40,209 nucleotides of DNA from Anaerolineae bacterium (GTDB lineage Bacteria > Chloroflexota > Anaerolineae > Promineifilales > Promineifilaceae), in NCBI GenBank assembly GCA_015486215.1, contig WFSA01000336.1:1-40209 (forward strand). Direction: 5' to 3'. The first letter of the stretch is position 1. Each line of letters starts with the position of its first letter. Positions 16,696-24,497 of the stretch are shown one piece after another. The translations under genes and the position numbers were made by a program. The notes under the pieces are model-generated. The model saw only the letters and a program-made list of their open reading frames with translations, had not been told where the DNA came from and made no database searches.

Positions 16696-16714
16696 TTATT
16701 TTGAAGGAGAAAAT

Positions 16715-17266
16715 ATGGGAGTAAAAAATGATGCGTGGATTCGCATGGCCGCGCAAGCTGGGATGATTGAGCCGTTTATTGACGGACAGGTACGGGATGG
16801 GGTTATTTCTTACGGCCTCTCATCGTATGGGTATGATATTCGGGTGAGTAATCATTTTAAGATTTTCACCAATGTGCATTCGGCGATTGTTGACCCCAAG
16901 CAGTTCGATCCTAAATCTTTCGTTGATTTTACGGGCGATGTGTGCGTCATCCCGCCCAACTCGTTTGTGCTGGCGCAGACGGTTGAATACTTCCGTATTC
17001 CGCGCGATGTGATTACGGTTTGTGTCGGAAAAAGCACATATGCGCGTTGTGGATTGATAGTGAATGTAACCCCGTTTGAACCAGAATGGGAGGGATTTGT
17101 CACGTTGGAAATTTCCAATACCACCCCGTTACCCGCCCGCATTTACGCCAATGAAGGCATCGCCCAAGTGCTGTTTTTCCACGCCGACGAAATTTGCGAA
17201 GTTTCCTACGCTGACCGCAAAGGCAAATACCAAAACCAGCAAAAAATAGAGTTACCTCATATTTAG
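16715..17266 (+). CDS. dcd: dCTP deaminase
   Basis: The enzyme deaminates dCTP to dUTP (or dUMP in bifunctional forms), feeding thymidylate synthesis. The start is ATG 16715 with GAAGGAG upstream; a longer frame from 16601 would translate the microsatellite and is rejected. The 183 residues match the family length. Motifs are [10 protein letters not shown] near 28, the catalytic stretch [20 protein letters not shown] near 104-124 with its Arg, Ser and Glu, and [20 protein letters not shown] after it. The stop codon TAG is part of an 8-bp duplication created by the element immediately downstream. Confidence 0.95.
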   Translation: MGVKNDAWIRMAAQAGMIEPFIDGQVRDGVISYGLSSYGYDIRVSNHFKIFTNVHSAIVDPKQFDPKSFVDFTGDVCVIPPNSFVLAQTVEYFRIPRDVITVCVGKSTYARCGLIVNVTPFEPEWEGFVTLEISNTTPLPARIYANEGIAQVLFFHADEICEVSYADRKGKYQNQQKIELPHI

Positions 17267-17488
17267 GTATCCTCTCAAAAAAGCGGGGAAATTATTTTGT
17301 TTTTAGTATGACTACAGCGGATTATGAAGATGAATGGATATTTTCTCGACTGCACCATTCGTTTATTTCTTTCATCGTATCTTCTCAATAAATCGTGGAC
17401 AAGACTTGACAAATTTCATCAGCACTTTATTTTACACGAGTATCATTAGGAAAATTTGTCAAGTCTCCCCAGAATACTGAGAAGTTAC
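17267..17488. repeat. 222-bp chimeric family A-type element abutting dcd
   Basis: The ends are GTATCCTCTCA and TGAGAAGTTAC. The flanks ATATTTAG (17259-17266, including the dcd stop codon) and ATATTTAG (17489-17496) form a perfect 8-bp duplication, the same length as in family A. The left part carries AAAAAGCGGGGAAATTATTT (also at 14305) and the GACTACAG repeat. The right part (17377-17488) is a family A unit (copy 6), which itself has no matching flanks, so the two were joined by recombination. Confidence 0.8.
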
Positions 17489-17494
17489 ATATTT

Positions 17495-17586
17495 AGGGAA
17501 AACTCGTAAATAACTGTGGCCAAGGTGACAGGCACTTGCCAAGTGCCTGTCACCTGAAAGTCCAAAGTTAAAAACGAACCTTCCCT
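17495..17586. repeat. Family E near-perfect palindrome, copy 1
   Basis: This 92-bp element runs AGGGAAAACTCGTAAATAAC ... GTTAAAAACGAACCTTCCCT around the core GTGACAGGCACTTG/CAAGTGCCTGTCAC. The whole unit is one imperfect palindrome. Other copies are at 22211, 22828 (left end lost), 29081 and 34301 (inverted). Confidence 0.9.
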
Positions 17587-17595
17587 TAGGCTCCT

Positions 17596-18573
17596 ATGAT
17601 CTATATCGACCGTGTTTATGGCCCTACCGAAATTGACGAACCTGTACTTTTAGCATTGATGCAAACGGCCGCTTTGCAACGGATTCGCGGTGTGCTGCAA
17701 CACGGCATCACAGGATTGATCGGCATTACCGACCAAACCTCCCGCTTTGATCATTCGATGGGAGCGATGATTTTGGTCAAACGGGCGGGCTCGCCGGTGG
17801 AAGAGCAGATCGCCGCTCTCCTGCACGATGTCAGCCATACCGCCTTCAGCCATGTGATCGATTATGTATTCGACAGCCATGACAGCCAAAGTTACCATGA
17901 TGAACATAAGGAAGCGTTCGTCGCGGGGACAGATATTCCCGCGACGCTGGCACGGTTTGGATATGATTGGCATGATGTGATGGATGGAGAGAAATTCCCG
18001 CTATTGGAGCAGCCATCCCCCCGTTTATGCGCCGACAGGCTGGATTATTTTTTGCGTGATGCGATGCCGTTACAATTGGCAACGGCTGTTGATATTGCGA
18101 TGGTATTGGAAAATTTAATCGTGGTAGACGGCCGTTTTGCCGCCAACTCCCTCGCTGTCGCCCAATGGCTCGGTTACACCTTTATGAAAGCGGACGATGC
18201 CAGTTGGGCAAACTTCAATGAAGTCGGACTGTACGAATTGACCGCCCGCGCTATCAAAAGAGGGTTCCATGCGGGCGCGATCAGCCAAGATGATATTTGG
18301 GGGACAGATGTACCGTTATGGGAAAAATTGCACGCCCATCCGGACCCTGATTTACGAGCGCAATTGGCTCTCATCACGCCAGAAACGACTTTTGTGCGGG
18401 ATGAGGAGACCCCGACCTTTTTGGTGAGTACAAAATTGCGGGCAATTGATCCTGATTTGTTGGTGGATGGGGAATTACGGCCGTTGTCCAGTATTGATCC
18501 CGATTTTGCTCAGCATCGGCAAGAGTATCTAACGCGCAAAGCAGGCAAATGGCCGATGCGGGTTGTACGCTGA
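17596..18573 (+). CDS. HD-domain phosphohydrolase
   Basis: This 325-residue protein belongs to the HD superfamily close to COG1078-type hydrolases (dNTPase-like). The metal-binding His/Asp set is visible: FDHSMG (His53), LLHDVSHTAFSH (His77-Asp78, His81, His86), then CADRLDYFL near 150 with its Asp. The N-terminal MIYIDRVYGP and LQRIRGVLQHGITGLIGIT are typical for the group. The likely substrate is a nucleotide or (d)NTP; that is inference from the family. It follows dcd, a dNTP-pool gene, but family A and E elements separate them, so coupling is doubtful. Two ACGGCCGT motifs are present. Confidence 0.88.
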   Translation: MIYIDRVYGPTEIDEPVLLALMQTAALQRIRGVLQHGITGLIGITDQTSRFDHSMGAMILVKRAGSPVEEQIAALLHDVSHTAFSHVIDYVFDSHDSQSYHDEHKEAFVAGTDIPATLARFGYDWHDVMDGEKFPLLEQPSPRLCADRLDYFLRDAMPLQLATAVDIAMVLENLIVVDGRFAANSLAVAQWLGYTFMKADDASWANFNEVGLYELTARAIKRGFHAGAISQDDIWGTDVPLWEKLHAHPDPDLRAQLALITPETTFVRDEETPTFLVSTKLRAIDPDLLVDGELRPLSSIDPDFAQHRQEYLTRKAGKWPMRVVR

Positions 18574-18649
18574 CGCGGGCAAAATATCAGCAAATCCTGT
18601 CATTATATTGACAAAGATCAGACAGTTTGATACCATTCTTTCAATTCGA

Positions 18650-18722
18650 GGGGGCGTGGTGTAGTGGTTAACACGCCGGCCTGTCAAGCCGGAGATCGCG
18701 GGTTCGATACCCGTCGCTCCCG
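18650..18722 (+). tRNA. tRNA-Asp (anticodon GTC)
   Basis: A full cloverleaf can be drawn. The acceptor GGGGGCG pairs with CGCTCCC (one G-U). The D arm is GTGT...ACAC, the anticodon arm CCGGC-CTGTCAA-GCCGG with GTC, the variable loop AGATC and the T arm GCGGG-TTCGATA-CCCGT, then discriminator G. CCA is not encoded. A terminator hairpin follows. Confidence 0.96.
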
Positions 18723-18730
18723 TCGAGAGA

Positions 18731-18765
18731 AGAGGCACAAACGATATCGTTTGTGCCTCTTTTAT
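18731..18765. terminator. Perfect 30-bp palindrome terminator after tRNA-Asp
   Basis: AGAGGCACAAACGAT is followed directly by its reverse complement ATCGTTTGTGCCTCT and then TTTTAT. Read on the other strand it ends in AAAAGAGG, so the T-run serves the plus strand (tRNA). It lies between the tRNA and the end of the convergent SulP gene. Confidence 0.85.
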
Positions 18766-18777
18766 TGCCGCTACACT

Positions 18778-20991
18778 TCATCCCAAAAGCTCTTTTTCTT
18801 CCTCGTTATCCCCGAAATCACCCATTACCGTCGGCAGCCCCGCTTTGTGCCATGCCACCATGCCGCCATCGAGATTCTTGATATTCTCATACCCTTGCTT
18901 CTGCAATAGGCAGATGGTTTGCGTTGTCCGTCGCCCAGTGCGGCAGACTAGGACGATTGGCTCATCTTTGGGCAGGGTAACATCTCCCTGCAAGATGCGG
19001 GGCATGGGGATGAGGCTGGAGCGGGGAACATGCGCTTGCATAAATTCGCCCATCTCGCGGATGTCGATGATGGATGCGGTTGGTTCGCCATCGGTGAGGT
19101 CTGTCCACAGCTCCTCTGGTTGAACATGATTGACAACGGCCGTTTCCCCATCTGCCCCGCACGCCGCCATCATCTTCTCCCCTTCAACTTTGGGCAGCAA
19201 TTGGCACTCTTTCCACACCCGATGCGGACAATGGTAGATGCAGATGGATGGGTTCAGCAGGTTAAAAATGGAAGGGATGGCGCGTTCTTGCGCGAAAAAG
19301 TTACGATGTCCCAGTATTTTGGAAAACCCACTTAACTGCATCTTATTCCACACCGCCTCACGCACACCGACCACAAACACATCCCCCCCCTTTTGCCGAT
19401 AAAGGCGCACGATAGTTTCCAGCATATGCAACCCGCTGATGTCGCAATGATTGACGCGGTGCAGGCGCAACAGCAGATATTGCTGATCAGGATAGCGCGT
19501 CATATTGGCGCGTAATCGATCCTCAACATGCTGCGTCGCCCCAAAATAGAGCGACCCTTCGATGGTCAATGCCCCTAATTGCGGGCAATCGGGCTTGTCG
19601 GGCTGATACTCAAAATGTTCAAACTCTTCGTCGGGAACCATGGACTCGACTTTGGGGGAGGATGTGGTGTAAATGTAGCGGGCGAAGGAGACGAGAACGC
19701 CGGTGAAAACGGCCGTTTCCAAAGGCAGCAACAGCGTCGCCGCAAACGTAATTCCCATCGTCAGCGTGTCCCCCAGCGACGTTTCTCGAATCCGCTTCAT
19801 CTCCTTAATGTTGATCATGCGGCTACCCATTACCACCAGCAGCCCAGAGAGCGCGGCGCGGGGCAGAAACGTCGCCCACGGTGCAAAAAGTAGCATTGCC
19901 AACAGCACAAACAAGCCCGCAAAAACCGACCCCATCCGTGTACGCCCCCCTGACTCATAATTGATGACCGAGCGCGTCATCGATCCAGAGCAAGGATAGC
20001 CAGAAAACATTCCTGACGCGATATTTGCCAATCCCTGCCCCACAAACTCCTGATTGGCTTGCAGATATTGCCCGCTGCGTGCCGCCACCGCACGAGAGAT
20101 AGATGTCGCCTCAACCAACCCAATGATAGCAACCGCAAAAATACTGGAAGCCATACTGCGTATCAACTCAAAATCAAGCACGCCATGTAAAGTAAGCGGC
20201 GGCAATGCACGCGGCAGATCGCCCAGCACCACCACCCCGCGTTGATCCAAATGTGCCAGCCCAACAATGGCCGCGCCAACAACCATAGCGATAAGCGGCC
20301 CCGGCCACTTGGGCTTAAAACGACGCTGTAACAGCAAAAAAACGATGGTGCTGACACTGATGACCACACTCAATAGATGCGCGTCACCAATCTTGCGTAT
20401 AACCTCAAAAACGGTGTCATACATCAAGGGATAACGGGCAATGTCCAGCCGAAAAATATGTTTAAGCTGGTTAAGCATGATGAGAATGCCCGCCCCGCCC
20501 GTGAAACCAACAATAACCGCATCCGAGACAAAGTTTGCCAAAATACCCAGTCGTGCCAGTCCCAGCCCCAGCCGTATCACACCGACCCACACCGCCATCG
20601 CCCCTGCCGCCACGACATATTCGGGCGTACCCGGCACGGCCACCATCAGCAGTCCCGACAGCACGATAAGCGATGTGGTATTGGTGGGTCCCGTGTTCAG
20701 ATGGTTGGATGATCCCCACAATGCCCCGACGATGGTGGCAATGATGGAAGCGTACAACCCCATTTGCGGCGGCAGTTCAGCCACTAATGCGTAGGCGATG
20801 GCTCCCGGTAGCATGACGATGGAGACCGTGAGGCCAGTGATTAAATCAGGGCGTAGATCCTCGCGTTTATATCCACGAATGAGGCGGAGGGGCTGCATGA
20901 AAAACGTAGAAATTTCTGATGAGGTTTCTTGAATGACTTTGCCTATTTCGGGCGGAGTGGGGACATGCGGAGGGGGAGGGGTGCTATTCAT
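18778..20991 (-). CDS. SulP anion permease fused to STAS and rhodanese domains
   Basis: This is a 737-residue fusion. Residues ~35-440 form the SulP transporter with multiple membrane helices (LRPDLITGLTVSIVMLPGAI near 44, GPTNTTSLIVLSGL near 105, FTGGAGILIMLNQLKHI near 163, and the family motif ANIASGMFSGYPCSGSMTRS near 315-335). Residues ~475-580 form a STAS domain (TIEGSLYFGATQHVEDRL, then HCDISGLHMLETIVRLYRQK). A short Cys segment (CPHRVWKEC) follows. Residues ~625-725 form a rhodanese domain whose active loop CRTGRRTT keeps the catalytic Cys. Sulfate or bicarbonate is the usual substrate of the carrier. The rhodanese suggests linkage to sulfur handling; this is inference. It stands alone, with GGAAG before the ATG. 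Confidence 0.9.
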   Translation of the reverse strand: MNSTPPPPHVPTPPEIGKVIQETSSEISTFFMQPLRLIRGYKREDLRPDLITGLTVSIVMLPGAIAYALVAELPPQMGLYASIIATIVGALWGSSNHLNTGPTNTTSLIVLSGLLMVAVPGTPEYVVAAGAMAVWVGVIRLGLGLARLGILANFVSDAVIVGFTGGAGILIMLNQLKHIFRLDIARYPLMYDTVFEVIRKIGDAHLLSVVISVSTIVFLLLQRRFKPKWPGPLIAMVVGAAIVGLAHLDQRGVVVLGDLPRALPPLTLHGVLDFELIRSMASSIFAVAIIGLVEATSISRAVAARSGQYLQANQEFVGQGLANIASGMFSGYPCSGSMTRSVINYESGGRTRMGSVFAGLFVLLAMLLFAPWATFLPRAALSGLLVVMGSRMINIKEMKRIRETSLGDTLTMGITFAATLLLPLETAVFTGVLVSFARYIYTTSSPKVESMVPDEEFEHFEYQPDKPDCPQLGALTIEGSLYFGATQHVEDRLRANMTRYPDQQYLLLRLHRVNHCDISGLHMLETIVRLYRQKGGDVFVVGVREAVWNKMQLSGFSKILGHRNFFAQERAIPSIFNLLNPSICIYHCPHRVWKECQLLPKVEGEKMMAACGADGETAVVNHVQPEELWTDLTDGEPTASIIDIREMGEFMQAHVPRSSLIPMPRILQGDVTLPKDEPIVLVCRTGRRTTQTICLLQKQGYENIKNLDGGMVAWHKAGLPTVMGDFGDNEEEKELLG

Positions 20992-21106
20992 ACTTCCTTT
21001 TTGGGGCAGTTTAATTTTTGAACCAGTCTTAATCTAATCAACAGATCGTACATATATCATGTTCCCAACTTTTTGAGAAGACATTAATTTTCTGTAAAAG
21101 ACGAGG

Positions 21107-21145
21107 TTGCAATCGCCTTATCACGCTTACAGGGGATAATTTTTT
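21107..21145. repeat. Fragment of family D end
   Basis: GAGGTTGCAATCGCCTT near 21111 matches the right end of family D (GAGGTTGCAATCGCCCT at 24235-24251), but no partner end is present. The nearby TTTTTTGAGAAGACATT at 21070 is a family A right-end fragment. The rest of 20992-21595 holds two family A copies and the DUF4342 promoter region. Confidence 0.55.
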
Positions 21146-21156
21146 TATCAATGAAC

Positions 21157-21268
21157 GTATCTTCTCAGTATTCTGGGGAGACTTGACAAATTTTCCTAAT
21201 GATACTCGTGTAAAATAAAGTGCTGATGAAATTTGTCAAGTCTTGTCCCCAATTTTTTGAGAAGATAC
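21157..21268. repeat. Family A element, copy 7
   Basis: This standard 112-bp unit has perfect CAATGAAC duplications at 21149-21156 and 21269-21276. Confidence 0.94.
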
Positions 21269-21356
21269 CAATGAACCATGCCTAAGCTATTGTACCCGAG
21301 AGGTATGGATGTCAAGTTTATTGCATAATTCAACATGGTTCAATGTTGGTATTTTG

Positions 21357-21468
21357 GTATCTTCTCAGTATTCTGGGGAGACTTGACAAATTTTCCTAAT
21401 GATACTCGTGTAAAATAAAGTGCTGATGAAATTTGTCAAGTCTTGTCCACGATTTATTGAGAAGATAC
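21357..21468. repeat. Family A element, copy 8
   Basis: This standard 112-bp unit has perfect GTATTTTG duplications at 21349-21356 and 21469-21476. It lies only 88 bp from copy 7 and in the same orientation, each with its own target duplication, so these are two independent insertions. Confidence 0.94.
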
Positions 21469-21595
21469 GTATTTTGCATCTTCGCATTCACCACTTTTGA
21501 CGCATGTTGAAACTTTTACAGCTAACGCTCGTAAGGGAAGTAAATAGCGACTAAAGTTGGGGATTTTCCCCATTATATATTAGGGAGAATAGAAT

Positions 21596-21973
21596 ATGAG
21601 CGAAGATAATGAAAAAACAACGGAAGAATTAAAAGCGGATGAACAAGAAACGACTGGAAACGCAAAGAGTTCTGAAGAAGAAATCAATTTTGAAGAAGAA
21701 GAGGTAAACACGGGCAGCGAATGGACGGAAGAGTTTGTTGCTGCTGGTGAAGAAATTATAGATGTTGTTAAACGTCTGGTACATGAGGCTGGCGTTCGTC
21801 GTGTGGTGGTGAAAAATGCAGAGAAACGCATTCATCTGGAAATACCGCTTTGGATGGGTATCGCGGGTATCGCGTTGCTGCCTTTCTATGCCGCATTAGC
21901 TGTCATCGCAGCGTTGCTGGTCGATTGCACTATTTTGGTGGAGCGGGAAGAGAGTAATGACGAAGAGGAATAA
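21596..21973 (+). CDS. DUF4342 protein
   Basis: This 125-residue protein starts with a very acidic tail (about residues 1-40, many Glu). The DUF4342 pattern follows: WTEEFVAAGEEIIDVVKRLV, then HEAGVRRVVVKN, then LEIPLWMGIAGIALLP and a hydrophobic hairpin (FYAALAVIAALLVDCTILVE). The family is of unknown function; members are small membrane-associated proteins, often beside transcription regulators. AGGGAGA lies before the ATG. It is monocistronic: family A elements upstream and a strong terminator 38 nt downstream. Confidence 0.85.
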   Translation: MSEDNEKTTEELKADEQETTGNAKSSEEEINFEEEEVNTGSEWTEEFVAAGEEIIDVVKRLVHEAGVRRVVVKNAEKRIHLEIPLWMGIAGIALLPFYAALAVIAALLVDCTILVEREESNDEEE

Positions 21974-22010
21974 GTTCCAGATTCGGCATTGCCGATAGTT
22001 GTTGTCATGA

Positions 22011-22045
22011 AAACGGCCGTTACTGAAAGGTAACGGCCGTTTTTG
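22011..22045 (+). terminator. Terminator built from two ACGGCCGT palindromes
   Basis: AAACGGCCGTTAC (22011-22023) pairs with GTAACGGCCGTTT (22030-22042) around the loop TGAAAG, followed by TTTTG and TTTTT. It sits 38 nt after the DUF4342 stop. Each stem arm contains a full copy of the window-wide palindrome. Confidence 0.85.
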
Positions 22046-22097
22046 TTTTTCTACACAAAAGTAGCATCTGCTTTTCTCTCGGAATCCCGCTAGTATA

Positions 22098-22209
22098 GCT
22101 TGGCCTAAGTTCTTCGGGGCTTTCTGTAGTGCAATTTTGTAAAATTGCACGGTCAATTTTACAAAATTGACCTACGATGATTACCGGAGAACTTCCGCCA
22201 GCGTGTACT
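22098..22209. repeat. Family G element, copy 1
   Basis: It begins CTTGGCCTAAGTTCTTCGGG and ends CCGGAGAACTTCCGCCAG plus TGTACTA. Inside are two back-to-back hairpins, GTGCAATTTTGTAAAATTGCAC and GGTCAATTTTACAAAATTGACC. The second copy is at 40048-40160, upstream of the arginine leader. A related hairpin pair lies at 25745-25775. Confidence 0.8.
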
Positions 22210-22210
22210 A

Positions 22211-22302
22211 AGGGAAAACTCGTAAATAACTGTGGCCAAGGTGACAGGCACTTGGCAAGTGCCTGTCACCTGAAAGTCCAAAGTTAAAAACGAACCTTCC
22301 CT
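22211..22302. repeat. Family E element, copy 2
   Basis: This 92-bp unit differs from copy 1 by a single visible core base (TTGGCAAG), with CTA before and AAG after. It joins directly to the family G element. From 22303 to 22540 there is AT-rich sequence with no gene. Confidence 0.88.
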
Positions 22303-22540
22303 AAGCCATTAAAAGACGGGATATTTGGCAAAGCAAAACGGCCGTTTATACCAAGTACAATTTACCTATAGGAAAATATGCCAATTGCTGGCATAATAGG
22401 GTGCTCATAGTTGAGTATATCCTTAATTGATCATACATCTTATCTTTCGGCCTTTTGACAAAGTTATTAACATAACTCTGACTAATAAGATTTTGTACCC
22501 AAGTAAGGATTGACAAATATCAGTATAGTGTTAGATATTT

Positions 22541-22624
22541 GTATCTCCTCAACATTCTGGGGAGACTTGACAAATTTTCCTATGAAATTTGTCAAGTCTT
22601 GTCCACGATTTATTGAGAAGATAC
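22541..22624. repeat. Family A element, copy 9 (internally deleted, 84 bp)
   Basis: Both ends and both inner arms are kept, but the 28-bp centre (from AATGATACTCG to AAGTGCTG) is gone. The flanks AGATATTT and AAATATTT match at 7 of 8. The centre is therefore not needed to recognise the family. Confidence 0.85.
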
Positions 22625-22673
22625 AAATATTTTATCAAAAATCAACTATTTTAATAACAGTATCAACTATCTT

Positions 22674-22828
22674 AGGAATGAGGATTAAATAAAACCAGAA
22701 ACTTCCATCTGTCATTCCCCTCATCTTCATGAGGGCAGGCTCTGCGAAGACAGGAATCCACAGTCTGGGAAATCATGGATTCCCGCCTTCACGGGAATGA
22801 TAACTTTGGTAGTTAAATAAATCCTCGT
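22674..22828. repeat. Family F element, copy 2
   Basis: AGGAATGAGGATTAAATAAA and TTAAATAAATCCTCG form terminal inverted repeats. The centre has GGAATCCACAGTCTGGGAAA and ATCATGGATTCCCGCC hairpins. Its right end is cut by family E copy 3. Confidence 0.75.
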
Positions 22829-22917
22829 GAAAACTCGTAAATAACTGTGGCCAAGGTGACAGGCACTTGCCAAGTGCCTGTCACCTGAAAGTCCAAAGTT
22901 AAAAACGAACCTTCCCT
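22828..22917. repeat. Family E element, copy 3
   Basis: The left end AGGGA is replaced by TG of the family F end; otherwise it is identical to copy 1. It ends 42 bp before the start of the receiver-kinase gene. Confidence 0.85.
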
Positions 22918-22959
22918 TAGTTCTCATTAGATACAATTTTTTCTTACTGCACAGCCATA

Positions 22960-24063
22960 ATGAAATCATTTACACCAAACCGCGCAACCATTCTAATCAT
23001 TGATGATGATGATGATATACGCGAGCAACTTTTATACCTCCTATTATCCGAAGGGTATACCGTGCATGATCGGTCAAACGGAAAAGATGGGTTGAAATAC
23101 GCACAAGAACATCCGCCAACTCTTATTTTGCTTGACATAACGATGCCAAACATGACAGGGCATGAGGTATGCACTCATCTTAAAAGAAATGAAGTGACAA
23201 ATGATATTCCCGTTATCTTTATTAGTGCCCAAAACGATGTAAAAGATATTGTTAAATCATTTTATGTAGGCGGCGTTGATTATGTCAACAAGCCATTTAA
23301 TCATGAAGAGGTGTTAGCCCGCGTTGAAGCACATATCACTATCCAATACCATAAAGCTGAGCTAAAAGCACAGGTTGCAGAGTTGGACGCATTTGCACAT
23401 ACTGTCGCTCATGATTTAAAAGGGCCGCTCTCCCTAGTCACCGGGTTTTCCGATTTTCTAATTGAAAAAGATGATTTTAGCGATCATAATGAAGTAGCTG
23501 ATATTTTGCGGCATATCAAAGAAGGTGGACATCGTGCCATCAATATAACAGATGAGTTGCTGCTCCTTTCTAGTGTGCAAAAACAGGCTATCACATCAGA
23601 ACCCGTAGATATGGAAACTGTTGTGCAAGAGACACAGCGGCGCATGAAATTTACGATTGCCAAACATGCAGGGCGAATTAACATAACATCTGGATGGCCT
23701 ATCGCCTTAGGGTATGCGCCTTGGCTGGAAGAGGTATGGGTCAACTATATCAGCAATGGATTGAAGTATGGAGGATGCCCCCCTGTTCTGACAATAGGGG
23801 CGGATTTAACAGAGGATAATATGGTTCGTTTTTGGGTTTCGGATAATGGAGCCGGACTTTCAGACGAACAAAAGAGAGCTCTTTTTGTTGAATTCGAGCG
23901 TTTGGATAAGGTGTATGCAGAAGGATACGGTCTGGGATTATCCATTGTGTATCGCATTGTGGCCAAATTGGGCGGTACGGTTGGTATAGAGAATACGGAG
24001 GCTGACGGGAGTCTGTTTTATTTCACATTGCCAGCCGCACCTGATTATAGTTGGGACATATAG
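22960..24063 (+). CDS. Receiver-histidine kinase hybrid (REC-HisKA-HATPase)
   Basis: This 367-residue soluble signalling protein has a receiver domain at 9-125, with the acidic pocket DDDDD, phospho-acceptor Asp59 (LILLDITMPN) and Lys111 (VNKPF). A HisKA domain follows, with the phosphorylated His151 in TVAHDLKGPLS. The HATPase has an N box (YISNGLKYGG), a G1 box (SDNGAGLS), an F-like segment (FVEFERLDK) and a G2 box (GYGLGLSIVYRIV). There is no membrane segment or sensor domain, so the input probably comes by phosphotransfer or protein contact. No partner regulator is adjacent. It has no ACGGCCGT motif in 1.1 kb, unlike most large genes here, and a more AT-rich codon choice, which may mark later arrival. 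Its TAG stop lies inside a duplicated target site. Confidence 0.92.
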   Translation: MKSFTPNRATILIIDDDDDIREQLLYLLLSEGYTVHDRSNGKDGLKYAQEHPPTLILLDITMPNMTGHEVCTHLKRNEVTNDIPVIFISAQNDVKDIVKSFYVGGVDYVNKPFNHEEVLARVEAHITIQYHKAELKAQVAELDAFAHTVAHDLKGPLSLVTGFSDFLIEKDDFSDHNEVADILRHIKEGGHRAINITDELLLLSSVQKQAITSEPVDMETVVQETQRRMKFTIAKHAGRINITSGWPIALGYAPWLEEVWVNYISNGLKYGGCPPVLTIGADLTEDNMVRFWVSDNGAGLSDEQKRALFVEFERLDKVYAEGYGLGLSIVYRIVAKLGGTVGIENTEADGSLFYFTLPAAPDYSWDI

Positions 24064-24069
24064 GTGTAT

Positions 24070-24251
24070 AGGGTGATTGCAACCTCGCCTTAATTTGTGA
24101 TCGAAAATAGAAAAAACCGATCACGAAATACGATCACGACAATCATAACGCATAAATTCCCCGCAATTCACATGTTATGTCAATTGTGGATCTGCTAAAA
24201 ACAGTGTAAATTTGGAATTTAACAGTGCAATTTGGAGGTTGCAATCGCCCT
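24070..24251. repeat. Family D element, copy 2 (12-bp target duplication)
   Basis: This 182-bp element has terminal inverted repeats AGGGTGATTGCAACCTC and GAGGTTGCAATCGCCCT. It is flanked by the perfect 12-bp duplication ATATAGGTGTAT (24058-24069 and 24252-24263), whose left copy contains the stop codon of the kinase gene. It shows the empty site for the family A insertion of copy 1. Confidence 0.93.
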
Positions 24252-24497
24252 ATATAGGTGTATGCGGTTGTAGACAGCTATATTTACTTTACAGCAGTTG
24301 CGTTATTTTGAACATACATCGTTCATTTTTTAGACGAGCCATGTGTTGAAAAAGGGGAAAACGGCCGTTTTCCCTCGCCCTCTCCTCCTCCCATTCATCT
24401 AAATATAAGTAGAACCAGTTGTCACCATCCCCCCCCCGCGCATATAATACAAAAGAGCAGGGTACTTTCTCTCTGCTGACTATTATGAGGAATTTCT

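Noticed and set aside
16601-16714. N-terminal extension of dCTP deaminase
   Set aside because: It would translate the CTCTACA microsatellite; a good ribosome-binding site precedes ATG 16715.
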